Positions 1-13,600 are shown, numbered from the stretch's first letter. The stretch is 64,000 nucleotides of DNA from Incurvaria masculella (GCA_946894095.1 OX335659.1:2921501-2985500); one strand, 5' to 3'. The notes: a model not told the origin generated them from the sequence alone. Translations and numbers: made by a program.

Positions 1-347
1 GTCATTAAGCGTGTTTATCTGTAGTTCCCTGATCATATGCACTTGTATTCTGAAATAACAAAGGCCTTTCGCCATTTGTTAGTCTAGTTAGACAATTCTG
101 GGCCAGAAATAACCATTCTCGAGATTTACAAGCCGTTTTGGAGTTACTTAGGTTAGGCTCTTACATATGTCTGCTCAAATTCGTTCCGATTTGATATCGT
201 GCGATTGAGGCTATGAGCAGTGATATCAATTCGGCACACAAGTATTCAATGTATTCACGTTTTCTGCGATATTTGCAATGTACGCATCTCGAAACGTAGG
301 GAATGCGTGCAACAAAAGATTGAAAATGTTTACCGGCCAATGCTCAC

Positions 348-1725
348 CTGTACGACTTGACCTTCACCAGGTCCTTAATGTCGACGCTGTAGCCGCACTC
401 CTCGAGCACCTCCTCGCGGGCGATCTCCTCCAGGCACTTGTCCTTGTCCACGATGCCGGCACACAGCTCCAGGGCCACGCCCAGCGACGCTGGATACTTG
501 TCTGGGTCGATGGCAGCACGGTCGCCCTTTGCCACCGCATTGTAGTAAATCGCTGGGGGGATGTGACGGTTTCAATATAACATCATCGTCAACTTTCAGT
601 GGGTGAATAAATGAATGACTCTGAACATTTAAGAGGATAATGAGGTGATCGAGTTCCATACAATGGCTTGTGCCTGTTTCCTCAGTCAAACGAAGAAATA
701 TTTTTCTGATAGTTTGAACATTAAATAAATCAACTTATGTACGGTCGTTTTGTCTAAAATCTATACACCGGAAATAGAGACAAATTTAAGATATCTTTCT
801 GTCATGCTGAAGTCAACCATAGAGGAAAAGGGACTTAGGAATTCTTTCTCTTTCCAGTGTATACAATTGAGAGGAAACGACTGTAAGTTTTTTTTGACAA
901 CTTGTATCCATGATATATGATTGTTTGTTGTTGTATACACATTTTTAGAGGTGTAAATCACAGACATTAGTTAATATATCTGCCATGTTATGGTTTTGAG
1001 GCACTAATTAAACCTCTGGATTTTGTAGGTAAGTATTAATCTCGCATGGTAGATTTGCGCCTGAAAAGGGTGATTTTAACACCAATAAGTGTGTCAATAT
1101 TGACCTTAAAATAGGATGTATTTTAGCACCAAAAACATGCTCAATATCGACTGAACAGAGGCCAAGGGGTGAGTAATAAATATTTAATATTGCCATGGTG
1201 AGTAAAGGTTGTGGCCAAGATATTTTCAGAATTTTAGGTTAATTGGTTTTGTTGCATTAGAATTGTTGTATGAATTGTGTAGAATTATTTTAGAAACTTT
1301 ATACAGTTAGATGCCACTGTTTAATGATATAAGACAGAGAGAATTTATAAAAAACAATTCAACTAGTTTTAGTATGTCATATGCAAGAAACTTTGAATGG
1401 GCTGGACAAGTCAGTACCGCTAAACTGCTTGCTCTTCAATAGATTTAAAAAAAAAATGAAATCAATTGTTATAAATCTGATTATTTTTTACGTAGCTACT
1501 AGTAGTTACTAGCATATATATAAAATAACTACCAGGCCTAAACTGTTTGACCATGACGAGCCTGTGTCGGCTGCGGTTGTATACTATGACTGCTACGCTG
1601 TCGTGGACTTCGAGAAGGTCCCAGTTCTTGCGGCGGCCCGCCTGGGTGTAGTAGAAACGAAACGGGCGCACGTACGGCGAGTCCGCGGGCAAAGGGCCCG
1701 TCGACACATCCGATAGTTCTTCCAT
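348..1725 (-). CDS. NUDT14: NUDT14-like NUDIX hydrolase (UDP-sugar pyrophosphatase), 5' part
   Basis: Two coding exons on the minus strand: 1533-1725 (ATG at 1725, residues 1-64) and 348-552, joined in phase 1 with GT/AG at both ends. Exon 2 ends with donor gtgagc and the gene continues beyond the left edge, so the product is incomplete. Residues 55-72 (LVMVKQFRP then AIYYNAVAKGD) and the block around 89-119 match the NUDT14 family. The NUDIX helix is visible as REEVLEECG at residues 110-118, with G97 upstream; the glutamates bind the catalytic divalent metal. Family members hydrolyse UDP-glucose or ADP-ribose to the sugar phosphate and a nucleoside monophosphate in the cytosol. The reading frame is open upstream to another ATG at 1833, but the shorter start fits the family N-terminus better. 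Family membership is firm; the substrate is inferred. Confidence 0.85.
741..886 (+). mobile_element. Short TIR element (MITE), ~146 bp
   Basis: It starts acggtcgttttgtctaaa and ends gaggaaacgactgta, an imperfect terminal inverted repeat. A related copy lies in reverse orientation at about 32903-33046, sharing the stretch around tatacaccggaaatagagac. It is non-coding and lies in the first intron of the NUDIX gene. The superfamily is not determined. Confidence 0.5.
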
Positions 1726-2065
1726 AGCAGCGACAACAACCTTGAACGATAGATCAATGTTTTGTCGCCAGTATTGTTTAAAAATCACACTTTGTTGAGA
1801 AAAGCTACGGTTATATTTCACTCCATAAACCAACAGTGCATAAATTGATCCCTTTATTTCGGCTGAAATCCACTAATTTATCGCAGAAATGGAAAAAAAA
1901 CTTTTAATTCAACTTGACTTATTTTTGACAGCCAAAAGACACAGACTAAAGATAAAGATTTCGATTTGACAGCGCGTGTGACCATTTCACTGTCACAGTT
2001 AGAAAGCGAAAGCGAGAAGTTCTCGAGTTCACCTCTTCAAACTCTATGCAGAAAAAAATCCTTGG

Positions 2066-2630
2066 CTGACACCGACTCAAAAAATAACAGAAATCGTAAC
2101 TACAAAAATGGAAATTATTTTTTACTTTTTAGTGCTTTTTCTTTGAAGTCGGTTATTTTTTTTGTTAAATATTTTTTTATTTGTTTATTTTTAGTGAATC
2201 TGAAGTACACTTACTAATTTGTACACGTCCTTTCCAATAAAAAAAGAATCACCGAAATCGATTGGCGTTCGTCCATTTGTCGCGCACATCTTAATACAAA
2301 TTTAAGACTTTTATGATTTTCCCATGGATATCATTGTCAGAACTTAACCAAATTAAATGGGACCACTTGGGAAGCACTAGCTATCATTTAAAAAAAATAA
2401 TCATCAAAATCGGTTCACCCAGGCAAAAGTTATGAGGTAACAAACATAAAAAAAAAACAAAAAAAAAACATACAGACGAATTGATAACCTCCTCCTTTTT
2501 TTGAAGTCGGTTAAAAATAATCATCTTAGTCGGTTCATCGTCGAAAGTTCTGAGGTATCCATTTGAAAAAATACTGTCGAATTGAGAAACGCCTCCTTTT
2601 TGGAAGTCGGTTAAAAAAACCGCGGGTCTA
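2066..2630 (+). repeat. Lepidopteran AACCGACTTC-type interspersed repeat
   Basis: From TGACACCGACTCAAAAAA to the trailing TTTGAAGTCGGTTAAAA this stretch repeats, with few differences, at 10664-11122. Fragments recur at 32636-32690 and 53000-53040. The last ~110 bases here (2516-2630) repeat the tail module. No coding capacity is seen. Confidence 0.7.
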
Positions 2631-2779
2631 CTCATGAGATTCTCTCGCGAGAGTCACCGATGAGTCACATTAGTTTCGAATCAAGAAATTACAGCCACTA
2701 AGAAAGTTATGTGACTGACCGGTGACTCAGAGATGAGAACTCATGAGTAGACCAGCTGTGCGGTTATAGTTATTATGAT

Positions 2780-3075
2780 TTTTAGGGTTCCTTACCCAAA
2801 GGGTGAAAACTGAACCCTATTACTAAGCCTCCGCTGTCCGTCCGTGTGTCCGTCTGTCACAGGGCTGTATCTCAGTAACCGTAACAGATAGACAGCTGAA
2901 ATTTTCACAGAGTGTGTATTTATTTTGCCGCTATAACAACAAATAGGTAAGATTAAAAAATAATTAAAATTAAAGGGGGTCCCCATACAAAAAACGTGAT
3001 TTTTGTGTATAATTTTTTTTACGATGGTACGGAACCCGTCGTGTGCGAGTCCGACTCGCACTTGGCCGGTTTTTT
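2780..3075 (+). mobile_element. Interspersed non-coding repeat, GGGTTCC...GGCCGGTTTT family
   Basis: A near-complete ~295-bp copy. It begins with agggttccttacccaaa, contains a short TCCG microsatellite, and ends cgagtccgactcgcac then ttggccggttttt. Other copies are at 43988-44288 (reverse), 46180-46505, 46990-47140 (partial, reverse), 5390-5662 (diverged) and 54996-56117 (split). This family is common in moths; it has no ORF and I do not assign a class. Confidence 0.75.
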
Positions 3076-3227
3076 ATCAAATGAGGATAAAATAAGAAAG
3101 AGCTTTGTTGGTAGGTAATATACAATCTCGTATGACCCGTATCCTAGTGGTTTCTGGAGCAGGAAACCGGGTGCAAATATTAAAAAAAATGTAATACGAG
3201 ATCTAAATGCAAAATTTTGTTAAGACT

Positions 3228-3445
3228 GCTTTTCACGCCACGGTTCGGAACTCATGTAAAACTGTGGGTCTCATTGCTTACTTTCTATAAACCGATAAAC
3301 CCGCGCGGGTTTGTACCATTGCACTCAATGAAAGAAGGTCGAAGCATCGATGAAAAATTGTCGGGGATTTCCAACCAGTTCAATGCTCATATAGTGAACG
3401 TACTGGCATGGCACCAAATTTCTTTCGGAAAAATATTTTTCGGGT
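3228..3445 (+). mobile_element. SINE body fragment, degenerate
   Basis: It matches the shared SINE body seen elsewhere in the window (aaaactgtgggtctc, accagttcaatgctc, ctggcatggcacc) at clearly lower identity. The pol III head is missing. Confidence 0.6.
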
Positions 3446-3542
3446 TAATATCATGGCAGTGTGGTTTGAAAGGCATCGTCTACTTGCCTAAAACCACTTG
3501 TGATAATGTCACTTCTTAATTCCATGTTGGTATAATACCATA

Positions 3543-3915
3543 CCTTAAGGATGTTCCGACCCATACAATGTTTTTTTTACACAGAACGTAAAAAGTATTG
3601 CACTTTAAGGCACAAATTCGTCAAAAATATTAAATATATCCATAGTAGTTGCAGCGAAGACATATTCACAATTTCAGGTTTAATGGTTTCGTTGTAATTG
3701 CCGATTAGAAGTTTTGCACCGTTAGATGGCGCTGTTAAATTAAAATCGTATTTAAATAAATTGTAACAAAACCAATAATCCTGAAATTGTGAATTGTTTT
3801 CGCTGCAAGTAAAATGACTATATTAAACTTTTATTATTAATTCATGGCTTAAAGTGCAATACTTTTTGCGTTATGTGTGCAAACAACTTTATATGGGTCG
3901 GAACAGCCTTAATAA
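3543..3915. mobile_element. Foldback element flanked by TTAA, ~370 bp
   Basis: Two ~170-bp arms (3543-3715 and 3745-3915) are reverse complements of each other with moderate divergence. The ends are TTAAGGATGTTCCGACCCAT and ATGGGTCGGAACAGCCTTAA. Internal pairs include gtgaattgttttcgctgcaa with the complementary stretch near 3650. Non-coding. A half-arm relic may lie at 1211-1330. Confidence 0.65.
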
Positions 3916-3973
3916 GTTTTAAATTTTACGGGAAATTGCGTTGTCTCATGTTGGTACTATGATGTCATTGTAA

Positions 3974-4245
3974 GCCTCAGTAGCTCATTGGCACGATATC
4001 GTGCGATTCGATAAGCTGGGGGAAGTTGAGGCTGGCCATGGTTCGGATTCATTGTAAAACTATAGGTCTCCTTCCTTAATTACTAGGTGGTAGGGTTAAT
4101 CGCGCCCGGGTTGGTACCAACACATTGAATGAACGATGGTCGAAGTGGCAATGAATATTGTCCATCTCTTCCATCCAGTTCAATGTAGCTAAGCAATATA
4201 GGAAGCTCCTGGCATGGCACTTAGTTCCCATGTGGTGTGTTAGGT
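3974..4245 (+). mobile_element. SINE with probable 5S-type head, degenerate
   Basis: Starts gcctcagtagctcattggc and runs into the shared body (ggttggtaccaacacattg, atggtcgaagtggcaatg, tcctggcatggcac). The head has lost most of the 5S-like promoter that intact copies at 42237 and 60640 retain. Confidence 0.6.
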
Positions 4246-4351
4246 TATTATCTGAAGGTCAGTTTGGTAATTTGATAAATAACCATAACTGTTATTCTAG
4301 TAGTTCACAAATAGTGATTCGGGCAGATGGGTGACATCAGGCACGGATACA

Positions 4352-4598
4352 GGGGGGGGGGGGATAGTTGGTATTTATTCCCCACCGAAACCTGACTGAA
4401 AAAAAAACGTAAACGTAGATAATGTTTATATAAAATACTTATATATGAATATATAAAATACTTATAAGTGTGTGACTAAACTACGGACGGTACTTCTTTA
4501 AGTTATTAAACATTATAGTATAGTGATTACAGCGATTTTTACACAGTTCACATGGTTGTTTCAATGTTTGTCCGCCCCCCCCCCCCCCCCCCCCCCCC
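4352..4598. repeat. Poly-G (12) and poly-C (24) tracts about 210 bp apart
   Basis: Twelve G at 4352-4363 and 24 C at 4575-4598. They are mutually complementary and G-quadruplex-prone. They may belong to one decayed repeat. Long homopolymers like this are also common places for sequencing length errors. Confidence 0.8.
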
Positions 4599-4722
4599 GA
4601 ACCAAAAGTCTGGATAGTGGCTGGTGACATAGAGGTGGTGGTATGGGTATGGTGAACTATTGAGCTCAGTTCATACAACTTAAATTAAGTAAGACTTGTG
4701 TGATTGTTTTTCATTGCCGCAG

Positions 4723-5107
4723 GTTGACTACCGCTGCAGAGGTGATGGTATTTTAAAATTAATGTTTACAAGTGGTTATTTCAATAAAGGTGTGCAATGG
4801 AATGTCCTGATTAAATTATTTAGCATCGAAGTATGCATTTGCAACCACAAAAAAATTTGTCAGGTTTTGTGTATGAATGGCGAAATAACATTTTTATGCC
4901 TAAGCAAGCTCCGTACATTTCATGGAATTACTGGTAAATGTAAAAACATTTTATCACCCGACAATTGTTTTATTATTGTTCTCTTTTGACAGATCTCCTT
5001 GCAGCTCCAGAGGTGCTCCCGCCATCCGATCTTCATAGAATCGAGAGAAGACTGTGTGAGACTCAACGAGGGGCCAAAATGTTTATGCTGTTCATCTTAT
5101 TTTTTTA
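4723..5107 (+). other. Possible terminal exons of an unrecognised plus-strand gene
   Basis: A strong acceptor (tttttcattgccgcag) precedes a 19-base open segment, 4723-4741, with a weak donor gtgatg. A second strong acceptor (gttctcttttgacag) precedes 4993-5107. Joining the two keeps one frame of 44 codons, ending at TAA in 5105-5107 and including LLAAPEVLPPSDLHRIERR. I recognise no family and find no upstream exon, so chance is a real alternative. Confidence 0.15.
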
Positions 5108-5389
5108 AATCTGCATATGTATACAAATACATATACATATAGGTACTTCGTCTTATACATGTGCATTTACTAGAATCTAATGTTTTCCCTTTTAAATCAT
5201 CCACCTTATTGTTGATGAGAAAAATAAGACGATATTGGAAGTAACCGCAGTCACCTCTCATACATTCCTCTTCAAAATGTTTTATTTCGTCAAATATTCC
5301 AACTGAGTCGACGACATATTGAGATATGATACTGTTGTTCTTGTAGTAACTAGCCTATTCTATTCCTCTTTGCCGTATTGGATGTACAT

Positions 5390-5662
5390 TTTTAGGGTTG
5401 CAAACGGAACCAATTACTAAGCCTCTGCTGTCCGTCCGTCCGTCACAGGGCTGTATCTCATTAACCATAATAGGTAGGCAGCTGAAATGTTCATATAGTA
5501 TGTATATATATTGCAACTATATCAGCAAATAGGTGAAATTAACAAAATAAGAAAAATCAGGGGGGTCCCCATACAAAAAACTGGATTTATTTGTGTTAAA
5601 TCTTGTGTGAAAGCACGGAACCATTTGCGAGCAAGTTCGACTTTTGGCCAGTTTTTATTGTT
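5390..5662 (+). repeat. Diverged copy of the GGGTTCC...GGCCAGTTTT repeat
   Basis: It retains taagcctctgctgtccgtc, cacagggctgtatctca and a final ttggccagtttttatt, at visibly lower identity than the copy at 2780. Confidence 0.6.
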
Positions 5663-6890
5663 TGCAGAATATTTAGAAATTTAGAGTTAGAACCATTCCC
5701 CATAGTTACGACACTGAGTGCTGCTACACCAGAATTTAATGTAGGCATGCAATCATTCAGATAAAAACTCATGTCTCACAGATGAATGAATTTTGCTGAA
5801 ACTCCCATCAGTTGATAATCACAATCATGTAGACCCAACCCACCCTGAGTTAAACATAACCATTGTAAGAGGTTATGACATTTTTAAAATATAGATGAGA
5901 CCTCAAAGTATTTTTCCATACAAAGCGTCAAAATCCTTTTTTTCCCCGGGGCTTTTAATGTTCCAGTCATGTTATCTACACATTTTAGTTTTACATTGAT
6001 CACATTTGATCAAGTCACAAAGATTTACAGAAAAAATCCTTGAAAAAAAATTGAAAATGTGTTTCACCAATGTGACTGGTAGCATGAAAGAAAAACTAAT
6101 GACACAATATGTAACAGTTTTTAATAGCTGTAGGAATGCTTACTTTTTAATTTTATTATGTCTTTTTTATTATGAATAGATTTTATATCCCTGTAAGTAA
6201 ATTTCTTATTTTCTAAAACAATATGGAATAAAGCAGGTAGGTAATGTTCTCATGAACATATTATCGTTCATGTATGACTAAATCTAAGATCTAGATCTAA
6301 CATCGACAGTTCAGGCTGGCCTACAACTCGAATGTATAACACTTCAGTCTTGGTGGCAGTTAGGTGGGACGCTCTCGAACAATACTTGAGTCAGGAATGT
6401 GAAGTGTTCTGAAAGATAGAAAATCAACACACAGTTCGTTAATCCCCACAGTCTAGGCAGCTATGCAATCAATACGAGACAAGATGAACATTATCTATCT
6501 AGGCTTGAGTTTTTATGCATGCGAAGGATACAAAACTTATATTTGAGTTGGAAAACATACTTAAGGGTATTGTACTAGAAAATGGGATGTTTTTTCTGTA
6601 TTACCTTATCAAAAACTGAATGAAAAGATGAATTTCCATAGAGATGTAAGGTATTTTACCATCTCTTCCCACTCTTGTCCCATTTACATATTTATGCAGA
6701 AATATGTATTTAAATATGCTTACATATATCGTTAAAAGTGATTTCATCTCGGACCATTGATGATCGAAACATAAGATTTGTAGGTAAGGGTGACAGAAAC
6801 CATTATAAATATAATCTCATAATACACACATATATATTTCACATATAAACCAAAGCCGGTGATCGTGCAGGATGGTCAATCGTGTACAGA
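5663..6890. other. Intergenic stretch with nothing recognised
   Basis: AT-rich DNA between the diverged repeat and the TTAA element, downstream of the last recognised transporter exon. The transporter still needs a short C-terminal exon that should lie on the minus strand below 7609. I looked here for one and could not identify it. Confidence 0.5.
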
Positions 6891-6896
6891 AATTAA

Positions 6897-7436
6897 GGTG
6901 GGCCATCCCGCTCAACTCCCCATACAAACAGGGAAAGAAGATCACGCCCATATTTCTTGTCAGAGATCCAAATTTTTTCTCAAAATAGCTTTATTTGATC
7001 AAACTAGATGTCTGATGACCATTGGCATTGTACAAATGTGTTTGGTTTCTAAGTTATAAGGTCTGAAAGTTCGAATTTTTCGCTTGTTTTATACAATAAC
7101 TTTGAAGGTGGATGACTCAACGATAAAATCTATACATCTTAAAAAGATTAGTCATCAGACATAGCTTGTTTCATGAAAATTTATAATCAATTTAGTTTTT
7201 GTTAGATTTTTGACTACAGCGGTCGTGGTTTACTTTTAGCTATAAGTCGTTTTGTAATTAAAATGTTCGTAAATCTTCTCAAATCATACACTATGCGCAT
7301 TGTCTGCTTTGTGGACATGTTGCATCGTCATCACGAAGCCTGTCTTTTTCTTTGAAACATAGAAGGTCCCAGAGCGCAATAGCACGGTTTCGTACCGTGC
7401 CTGCGAATAAGTAAGTTCCGCCCGGGAAGGGACACC
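6897..7436 (+). mobile_element. TTAA-flanked non-autonomous element, 540 bp
   Basis: Bounded by TTAA at 6893-6896 and 7437-7440. Terminal repeat ggtgggccatcccgc at the left, imperfect complement ggacacc at the right. Internal landmarks shared with copies at 29445, 58128 and 61658 are catcagacatagcttgttt and tgactacagcggtcgtgg. Non-coding. TTAA target duplication is typical of piggyBac-like elements; that class is inferred. Confidence 0.8.
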
Positions 7437-7608
7437 TTAATTAAACAATTGGTCGCACCTGGGACGTATAGGCGTATCTAATTTTTATTAAATTTGCAGT
7501 AGAGTTGAAAAGGTGATAGTTTATCTGTTATATATATTATATTATTATATATAGTATATATATCAATACCTGATTATAGAAAACTAAATAAATAAAAATA
7601 ATACTCAC

Positions 7609-10600
7609 TCATGGCACTAGGTATCCTCTTATAGTAGACAAAGACCGCATAAACAGCCAGCCCCGACACGATGAACCCAACCGCAAAGAGATATTTGAGC
7701 GAGGGATCGTGAACGATCGGCAGGATGGATAGGAAAATGGAGACGCAGAGGACGAACCAGGGTATGACTATGGGCACTTTGTAAGGGCGTTCCTTTTTGG
7801 CCTGCGTTCTCCTCAGGATCAGCAGCGAGACCATCGCCAGCCCGTAGAAGAACCAGAGCAGGAAACTTGCGAACTCTATGAGTGCCTTGATGTCACCTAC
7901 GGCAATGAATAGTGCCGCGAGCAGGCCCTGTGAGGAGAAGAAAATATTAATTAATTATGTTACTTAATGTGTAAGTGTGACTGTATACACCCGAACAAAG
8001 TAATTAGGATAATTTTGTGTGACTATAAACCTCAATTTTGTAAAACTTTGTATATGTAATGTGAACTACTCCAAATTGTGAGCGGTAGTATTAAAAATGG
8101 GGCAACTAAAGCAATTTTTAATTAATTTATTATTGAAATTCGTATGTCGGCTCTTCTCGAACCGACAGATTGATAACGTGTCCAAGTGTAGGTTCCTACA
8201 TATGGATAAGAAATGAAATTAAATGTTTGTTCTAGAACATAACTTTGTATTCCAAATAATATTTTTGTAAGGAAATTAATGTATACCATTAGGCTTTTTA
8301 ATGGAAACATTAAAAATCTTTTAAAATTATTATGACATGTAGATTCGACTCTTTGGTTTTTTTTTTTATGCGACCTGACATGACTGGCTAATACCACACA
8401 ACTACCGTTATGATATTAGCCCAATACACCACATTCCCGAAGGAATTAGGTGCCATAGACCTTCCCTTTATGAGCACGGCTACATTGAACTGGATGGAAA
8501 ACACGGACAATTTTTCATTGCCGCTTCGACCATCTTTTCATCCAATGCGATGGTACCAACCCGGGCGGGCTTAAACCCTACCACCTAGTAGGGGAAGGGG
8601 ACCTACAGTTTTACATGGATTCCGAACCATTCGAGCAGCTCGCATTCGTGACGAAATGCACTTATCGAACTCTGAAAGAGAAAGACAGTGGTGCAAGTTG
8701 GTATTGAACCCGGGCCTCTGGTACGCTAGGCCAGTCCCCGCGCCACTAGGCTACGAGCCGCTCAAAAGTTGCTTGATGATGAGTTCTTGCTTTATGGTTA
8801 ATTCTATGCACACAAATATCAGAATCATTGAAAAAAGCGAAAACACATGTAAGGTTAGGTTAGGTTATTTATGGATTCTACGTAAAACTGTAGCTTGACA
8901 TATTTAGCTTAGTTTTAATTATTTAGTAAATTTGAAGATGGTATATGCCAGAAATTGTAAGCATATGCATATTGTATTGTATTGTATTGTTTATTCATCA
9001 TCCATAGACAGTACACTGCACTCGGATTTGTCATATTTTAGCATTGGCCAGTTCAGCAAAACAAAACACAGCGAAGAAGAACTGGAAAGAAACTCCGCTG
9101 TTTTTTTTTTTTCAACGTCCACTTAGTCTAAGTTTACAAAAGTGTTTTTCAATTATTTTAACAAAAACATAGGTAAAACACTAAATTCACATGAATACAC
9201 AAAATTTACAATCCATGCCGTAGTACATGCAACAGTTCATGACAAATATCATTTTATTTGCAAAGACAATCCCCTCCAACTAATATGTTGCCAATTGGAG
9301 CAGGCCAGTCCCCACAAACAGCACCCGTTCACGAGCATCACGCCGTGCACAGCCATTACCTCTTTCAACCATATTTTAGGGAAAGATATAACCCGAGCCC
9401 AAGCGTCACCGTACTGGTAAGCGATGCACTGCTCCAGTGGCAACACAACACTGTGAAACACTTGCACATTAGGTTTTGATACTATAAGTTTTGTCATAAA
9501 CCACTACTGTCAGCTGATCACATAGTTACATATCCATATACATATACATGCAGTATAGTTGCTGTTGTTCTGTTAATGCCCTAATGTAAATGCTTATTAT
9601 CTATGCCTTAAAGTAAGAAAAAATTACCTGCCTGAGTGTAACGTGTCTACCAATTTGTAAAATGAAATACAAATATAAATAATAATGAATTACCTGGAAA
9701 GCCACCGCCGGCATGGGGGTCATTCTCTTCAGGTTGACATAAGAGAAGGACTCAACCATGTGTCCCTCTCTGGCGGCCACATAGCACACTCTGGAAAATA
9801 ACATGTAAAGTAAATAATTAAGGAAAATTATTGTATACACATTTGGTCATTACTCAATGCTTAGTACTACAGGTCCCGTCATAAGCTTTGATAGTGACTT
9901 GAAGCTCGCAGCGGTATTCAGCAAATACAAATAGTATAGAAAGGTAAATAAATACATTCTTTATTAAGCAGGTACGTTGCTTCTTCCAAGGAATGTGATA
10001 TGTATGTGTGTATAATCGACCGTGAAACAAGGACACAATAATTAACGAAAGAGCCCAGTAAAAATACCTACTTTACTTTAAATTAAATCAACTGAGAGCT
10101 GTCAGTACGTTTTGATTTTTTTGATAACTTATCTTATATCCATGATATAAGCCTCTAAATCTTTGTATAAAAATGTTTAAGGGCGTATACAATGGATATA
10201 AGAGTAGTTATAAAACAAAAAATGTATGGCTCGCAAGTTGTAGCTCTCAATGTGGAAAATTTCAGAAACATATTTCTTAATTTGACTAATTAGCGTTTAC
10301 ATTGGGGCATAAACATAACAACAGCAAACATACATAAAACTTAAAAAATCTCGTATTTACCATCGTCGAACTTACTAAATCAATAAAAGTAATTATTCTA
10401 AATATATGAAGGTTATTCTTAGTCAGAGGAAGTTTCTGCTACCTATTCAAAAATACCCTGCATATATTAAATGTAGTACAAAGGTCATTTTTCAACTCGT
10501 CATCTTAAAAATTTAACAAAAAAAATAACCGACTTCAAAGAAAAAGCACTAAAAAGTAAAAAATAATTTTCATTTTTGTAGTTACGATTTCTGTTATTTT

Positions 10601-13600
10601 TTGAGTCGGCGTCAGCCGGGCACGCGCTGCGCCAATCAAGAGAACCTAACCTAACCTTGACTGACACCGACTCAAAAAATAACAGAAATCGTAACTACAA
10701 AAATGAAAATTATTTTTTACTTTTTAGTGCTTTTTCTTTGAAGTTGGTTATTTTTTTTGTTAATTTTTTTTTATTTCTTTATTTTTAGTGAATCTGAAGT
10801 ACACTTACTAATTTGTACACGTCCTTTCCAATAAAAAAAGAATCACCGAAATCGGTTGGCATTATATTGAGTTATTCGTCCATTTGTCGCGCACATCTTA
10901 ATACAAATTTAAGACTTTTATGATTTTCTCATGGATATCATTCTCAGAACTTAACCAAATTAAAATGGGACCACTTGGGAAGCACTAGCTATCATTTAAA
11001 AAATAATCATCAAAATCGGTTCACCCAGGCAAAAGTTATGAGGTAACAAACATAAAAAAAAAAAACAAAAAAAATATACAGACGAATTGATAATCTCCTC
11101 CTTTTTTGAAGTCAGTTAATAAAGCACCAAATCTGCAAAATGATCAACGTGCATAAAAAAACTCACCTGGTAACACCAAACTGGACGCTCATGGCGCAGC
11201 CAAACGTTGCCACGGCAACGCCGAGCGGTATGAGGAAGCTGGCCGGGCCCAGCACGCGGTCGCCGAAAGTCACGGCCACCGCCGGCACCGATATCATCTC
11301 CGGGATGTCCAGCACCGTCATGTAGGCCACGTTCATCAGCACGTACAGCGCTGTGATGAGCGGCACCGCCAGCGATATCGATAGCGGTACGTTGCTGCAA
11401 GCGATACAAAACAGTTGGGTAAGAGCATGGTGGATGATTGTTTATTATTTTCATTTATCTTCATATGAAGATCGCCTTGACACTCTTGGTATTACTACAT
11501 TGGAAATAAGAAGCCTAATTGAGACCTACAAAATCCTGACCGAACACTACGATGCACTAAGTCTTAAATCAATCAATACAAAAAATACTAATGAGAGACT
11601 GGGAGGACACTCCTTAAAACTTAACCGCAATAATACTACTTCAAACCTGAGAAAGCACTTCCTATCTAACAGAGTTGTTGACACATGGAATAAATTGCCA
11701 AAAGAAGTGCTAACTCAGTGAACAGTTTTAAAAACAAATTGGACAAATATAAAAAACGAGAAGAAAAATAAAAACTAAACTTAAAAAAAAACTTTACTTA
11801 CAGAAATATAAATTTAGTGCACTCAATAATTAAAATACATGCATCAGCTTGTAGCTGCTAATGTATATAAAATATAATAAATATATATAAAATATAAATA
11901 TTTATCCCATATATCCAAATGTCCATGGGCACCATCTCTTGTTGTTTACTGTTTGTTCATCATCCACAGGCAGCGCACTCGGATTTGTCATATTTTATCA
12001 TTAGCCAGTTGAGCATTTGCAGCGCACAACTGGCAACAAACTTCACTGAATTATTTTCAACGTCAACTTAGTCTAAGTTTACAAATTTGTTTGCCACTGC
12101 TTACAGGCATACGGGTCGTTGGTACCCGTTTGTGTGAAAACATGATTATTTATTACTTGTAACATAAACAGCAACATTAAATTAATATTTATTCACAAAA
12201 ATCTACAGTAAATGCCATGTGCAAACTCAAAATCAAGACACTGAATAGACTCAAAGTCTAGACACTGACTAGACTCAAAGTCTAGACACTGCCATCAACG
12301 GATGATGCTGTGTCGGTGTCGAATAAAAAATGCACTTACACACCCGGGTTGATGATCTCCTCGGTGACAACAGTGACACTGTTCCAGCCGTCGTAGGCCC
12401 ACAGGCCCGAGTACATGGCCAGGGCGAGGCTGCCGGGGTTGGTGTTCGTACCCTCGAACCCTTTGTTGAGGTTCGCCGTGTTGCCTGCAAACGTACTAGC
12501 ATTAGTAGGACAAACGAAATATATCGTGAGCTCATTCGTTGATTTGTGGCATCCTGGCTTAACCCGCCGGGTGAACGGAGCTCTTAGTCCCAGTTGTCAT
12601 CTAAATTGGCGTTTACGGAACCTCGAAATTACGTAAAAACGTCAAACTTTATACAAGTTTTTACTAGATATACTGTGGTTTTACTTCTTCAAACTGTTAA
12701 AGTCAAACTCGGACTTCCGATTTGTATGAAAACGTAGAGTCGGCAACGTCGACGTATTTACGGCAACGGTGAGTAAGCTGTCAAATCAAACTCGAACTCG
12801 CCAATGTTAGTTCGCTTAACGCCCACTGCGCGCGCTCTTCAATTTGTCCATACATTTGAAAACGCCAGTCGATCGGTTTGCCATAAACGCCAATTTAGGT
12901 GACAACTGGGACTACAGGTTAAGGCAAGAGAGCGGTTGAGTCTAACGTTTACGTTGACGGGTCTGGTAGGCCACTGGACAAGGATGGATGATATTAGCCC
13001 AACACACTGCATTCCCGAAGGAATAAGGTGCCAAAACAGGACCTTCTGTTTATGAATACGGCTACATGGAACTGGAAGGAAAACACAGACAATTTTTCAT
13101 TGCTGTTTCGACCGCCTTTCCATCCAATTGGATGGTACCAACCCTACCCGGCTTAACCCTACCCCCCTAGTAGGGGAAGGGGACCTACAGTTTTACTTGA
13201 ATTCCGAGCCATAGAACAGCTCGAATTCGTAACGAAATGCACTTATCCAACACAGAAAGAGAAAGAAAGTGGTACATGAACAGGCGGGGATTTGAAACCA
13301 TACTTTTGGAATAGGAAGGTAAGTCCACCCGTCCCGGCGCTACGGATTGCATGGGGCATGGGGAAGTAACCCAGGGCATAGATAAAAGATGATGTGATGA
13401 TGATCACACAATGTACGAAACTAGCCGAAAAAGTTATTAACCAAAACCAAAAATAGTCATTATTATTACCTCTGGCGAGTTCGTAAATTCCCCCACCGAT
13501 GACCAGCAAACACGCAGCCACTTTGCACATCCCGAAAACATTCTGGACCTTTAGGAATAACTTCACACTTGTCATGTTGATGTAAGTCATCACACCTGCA

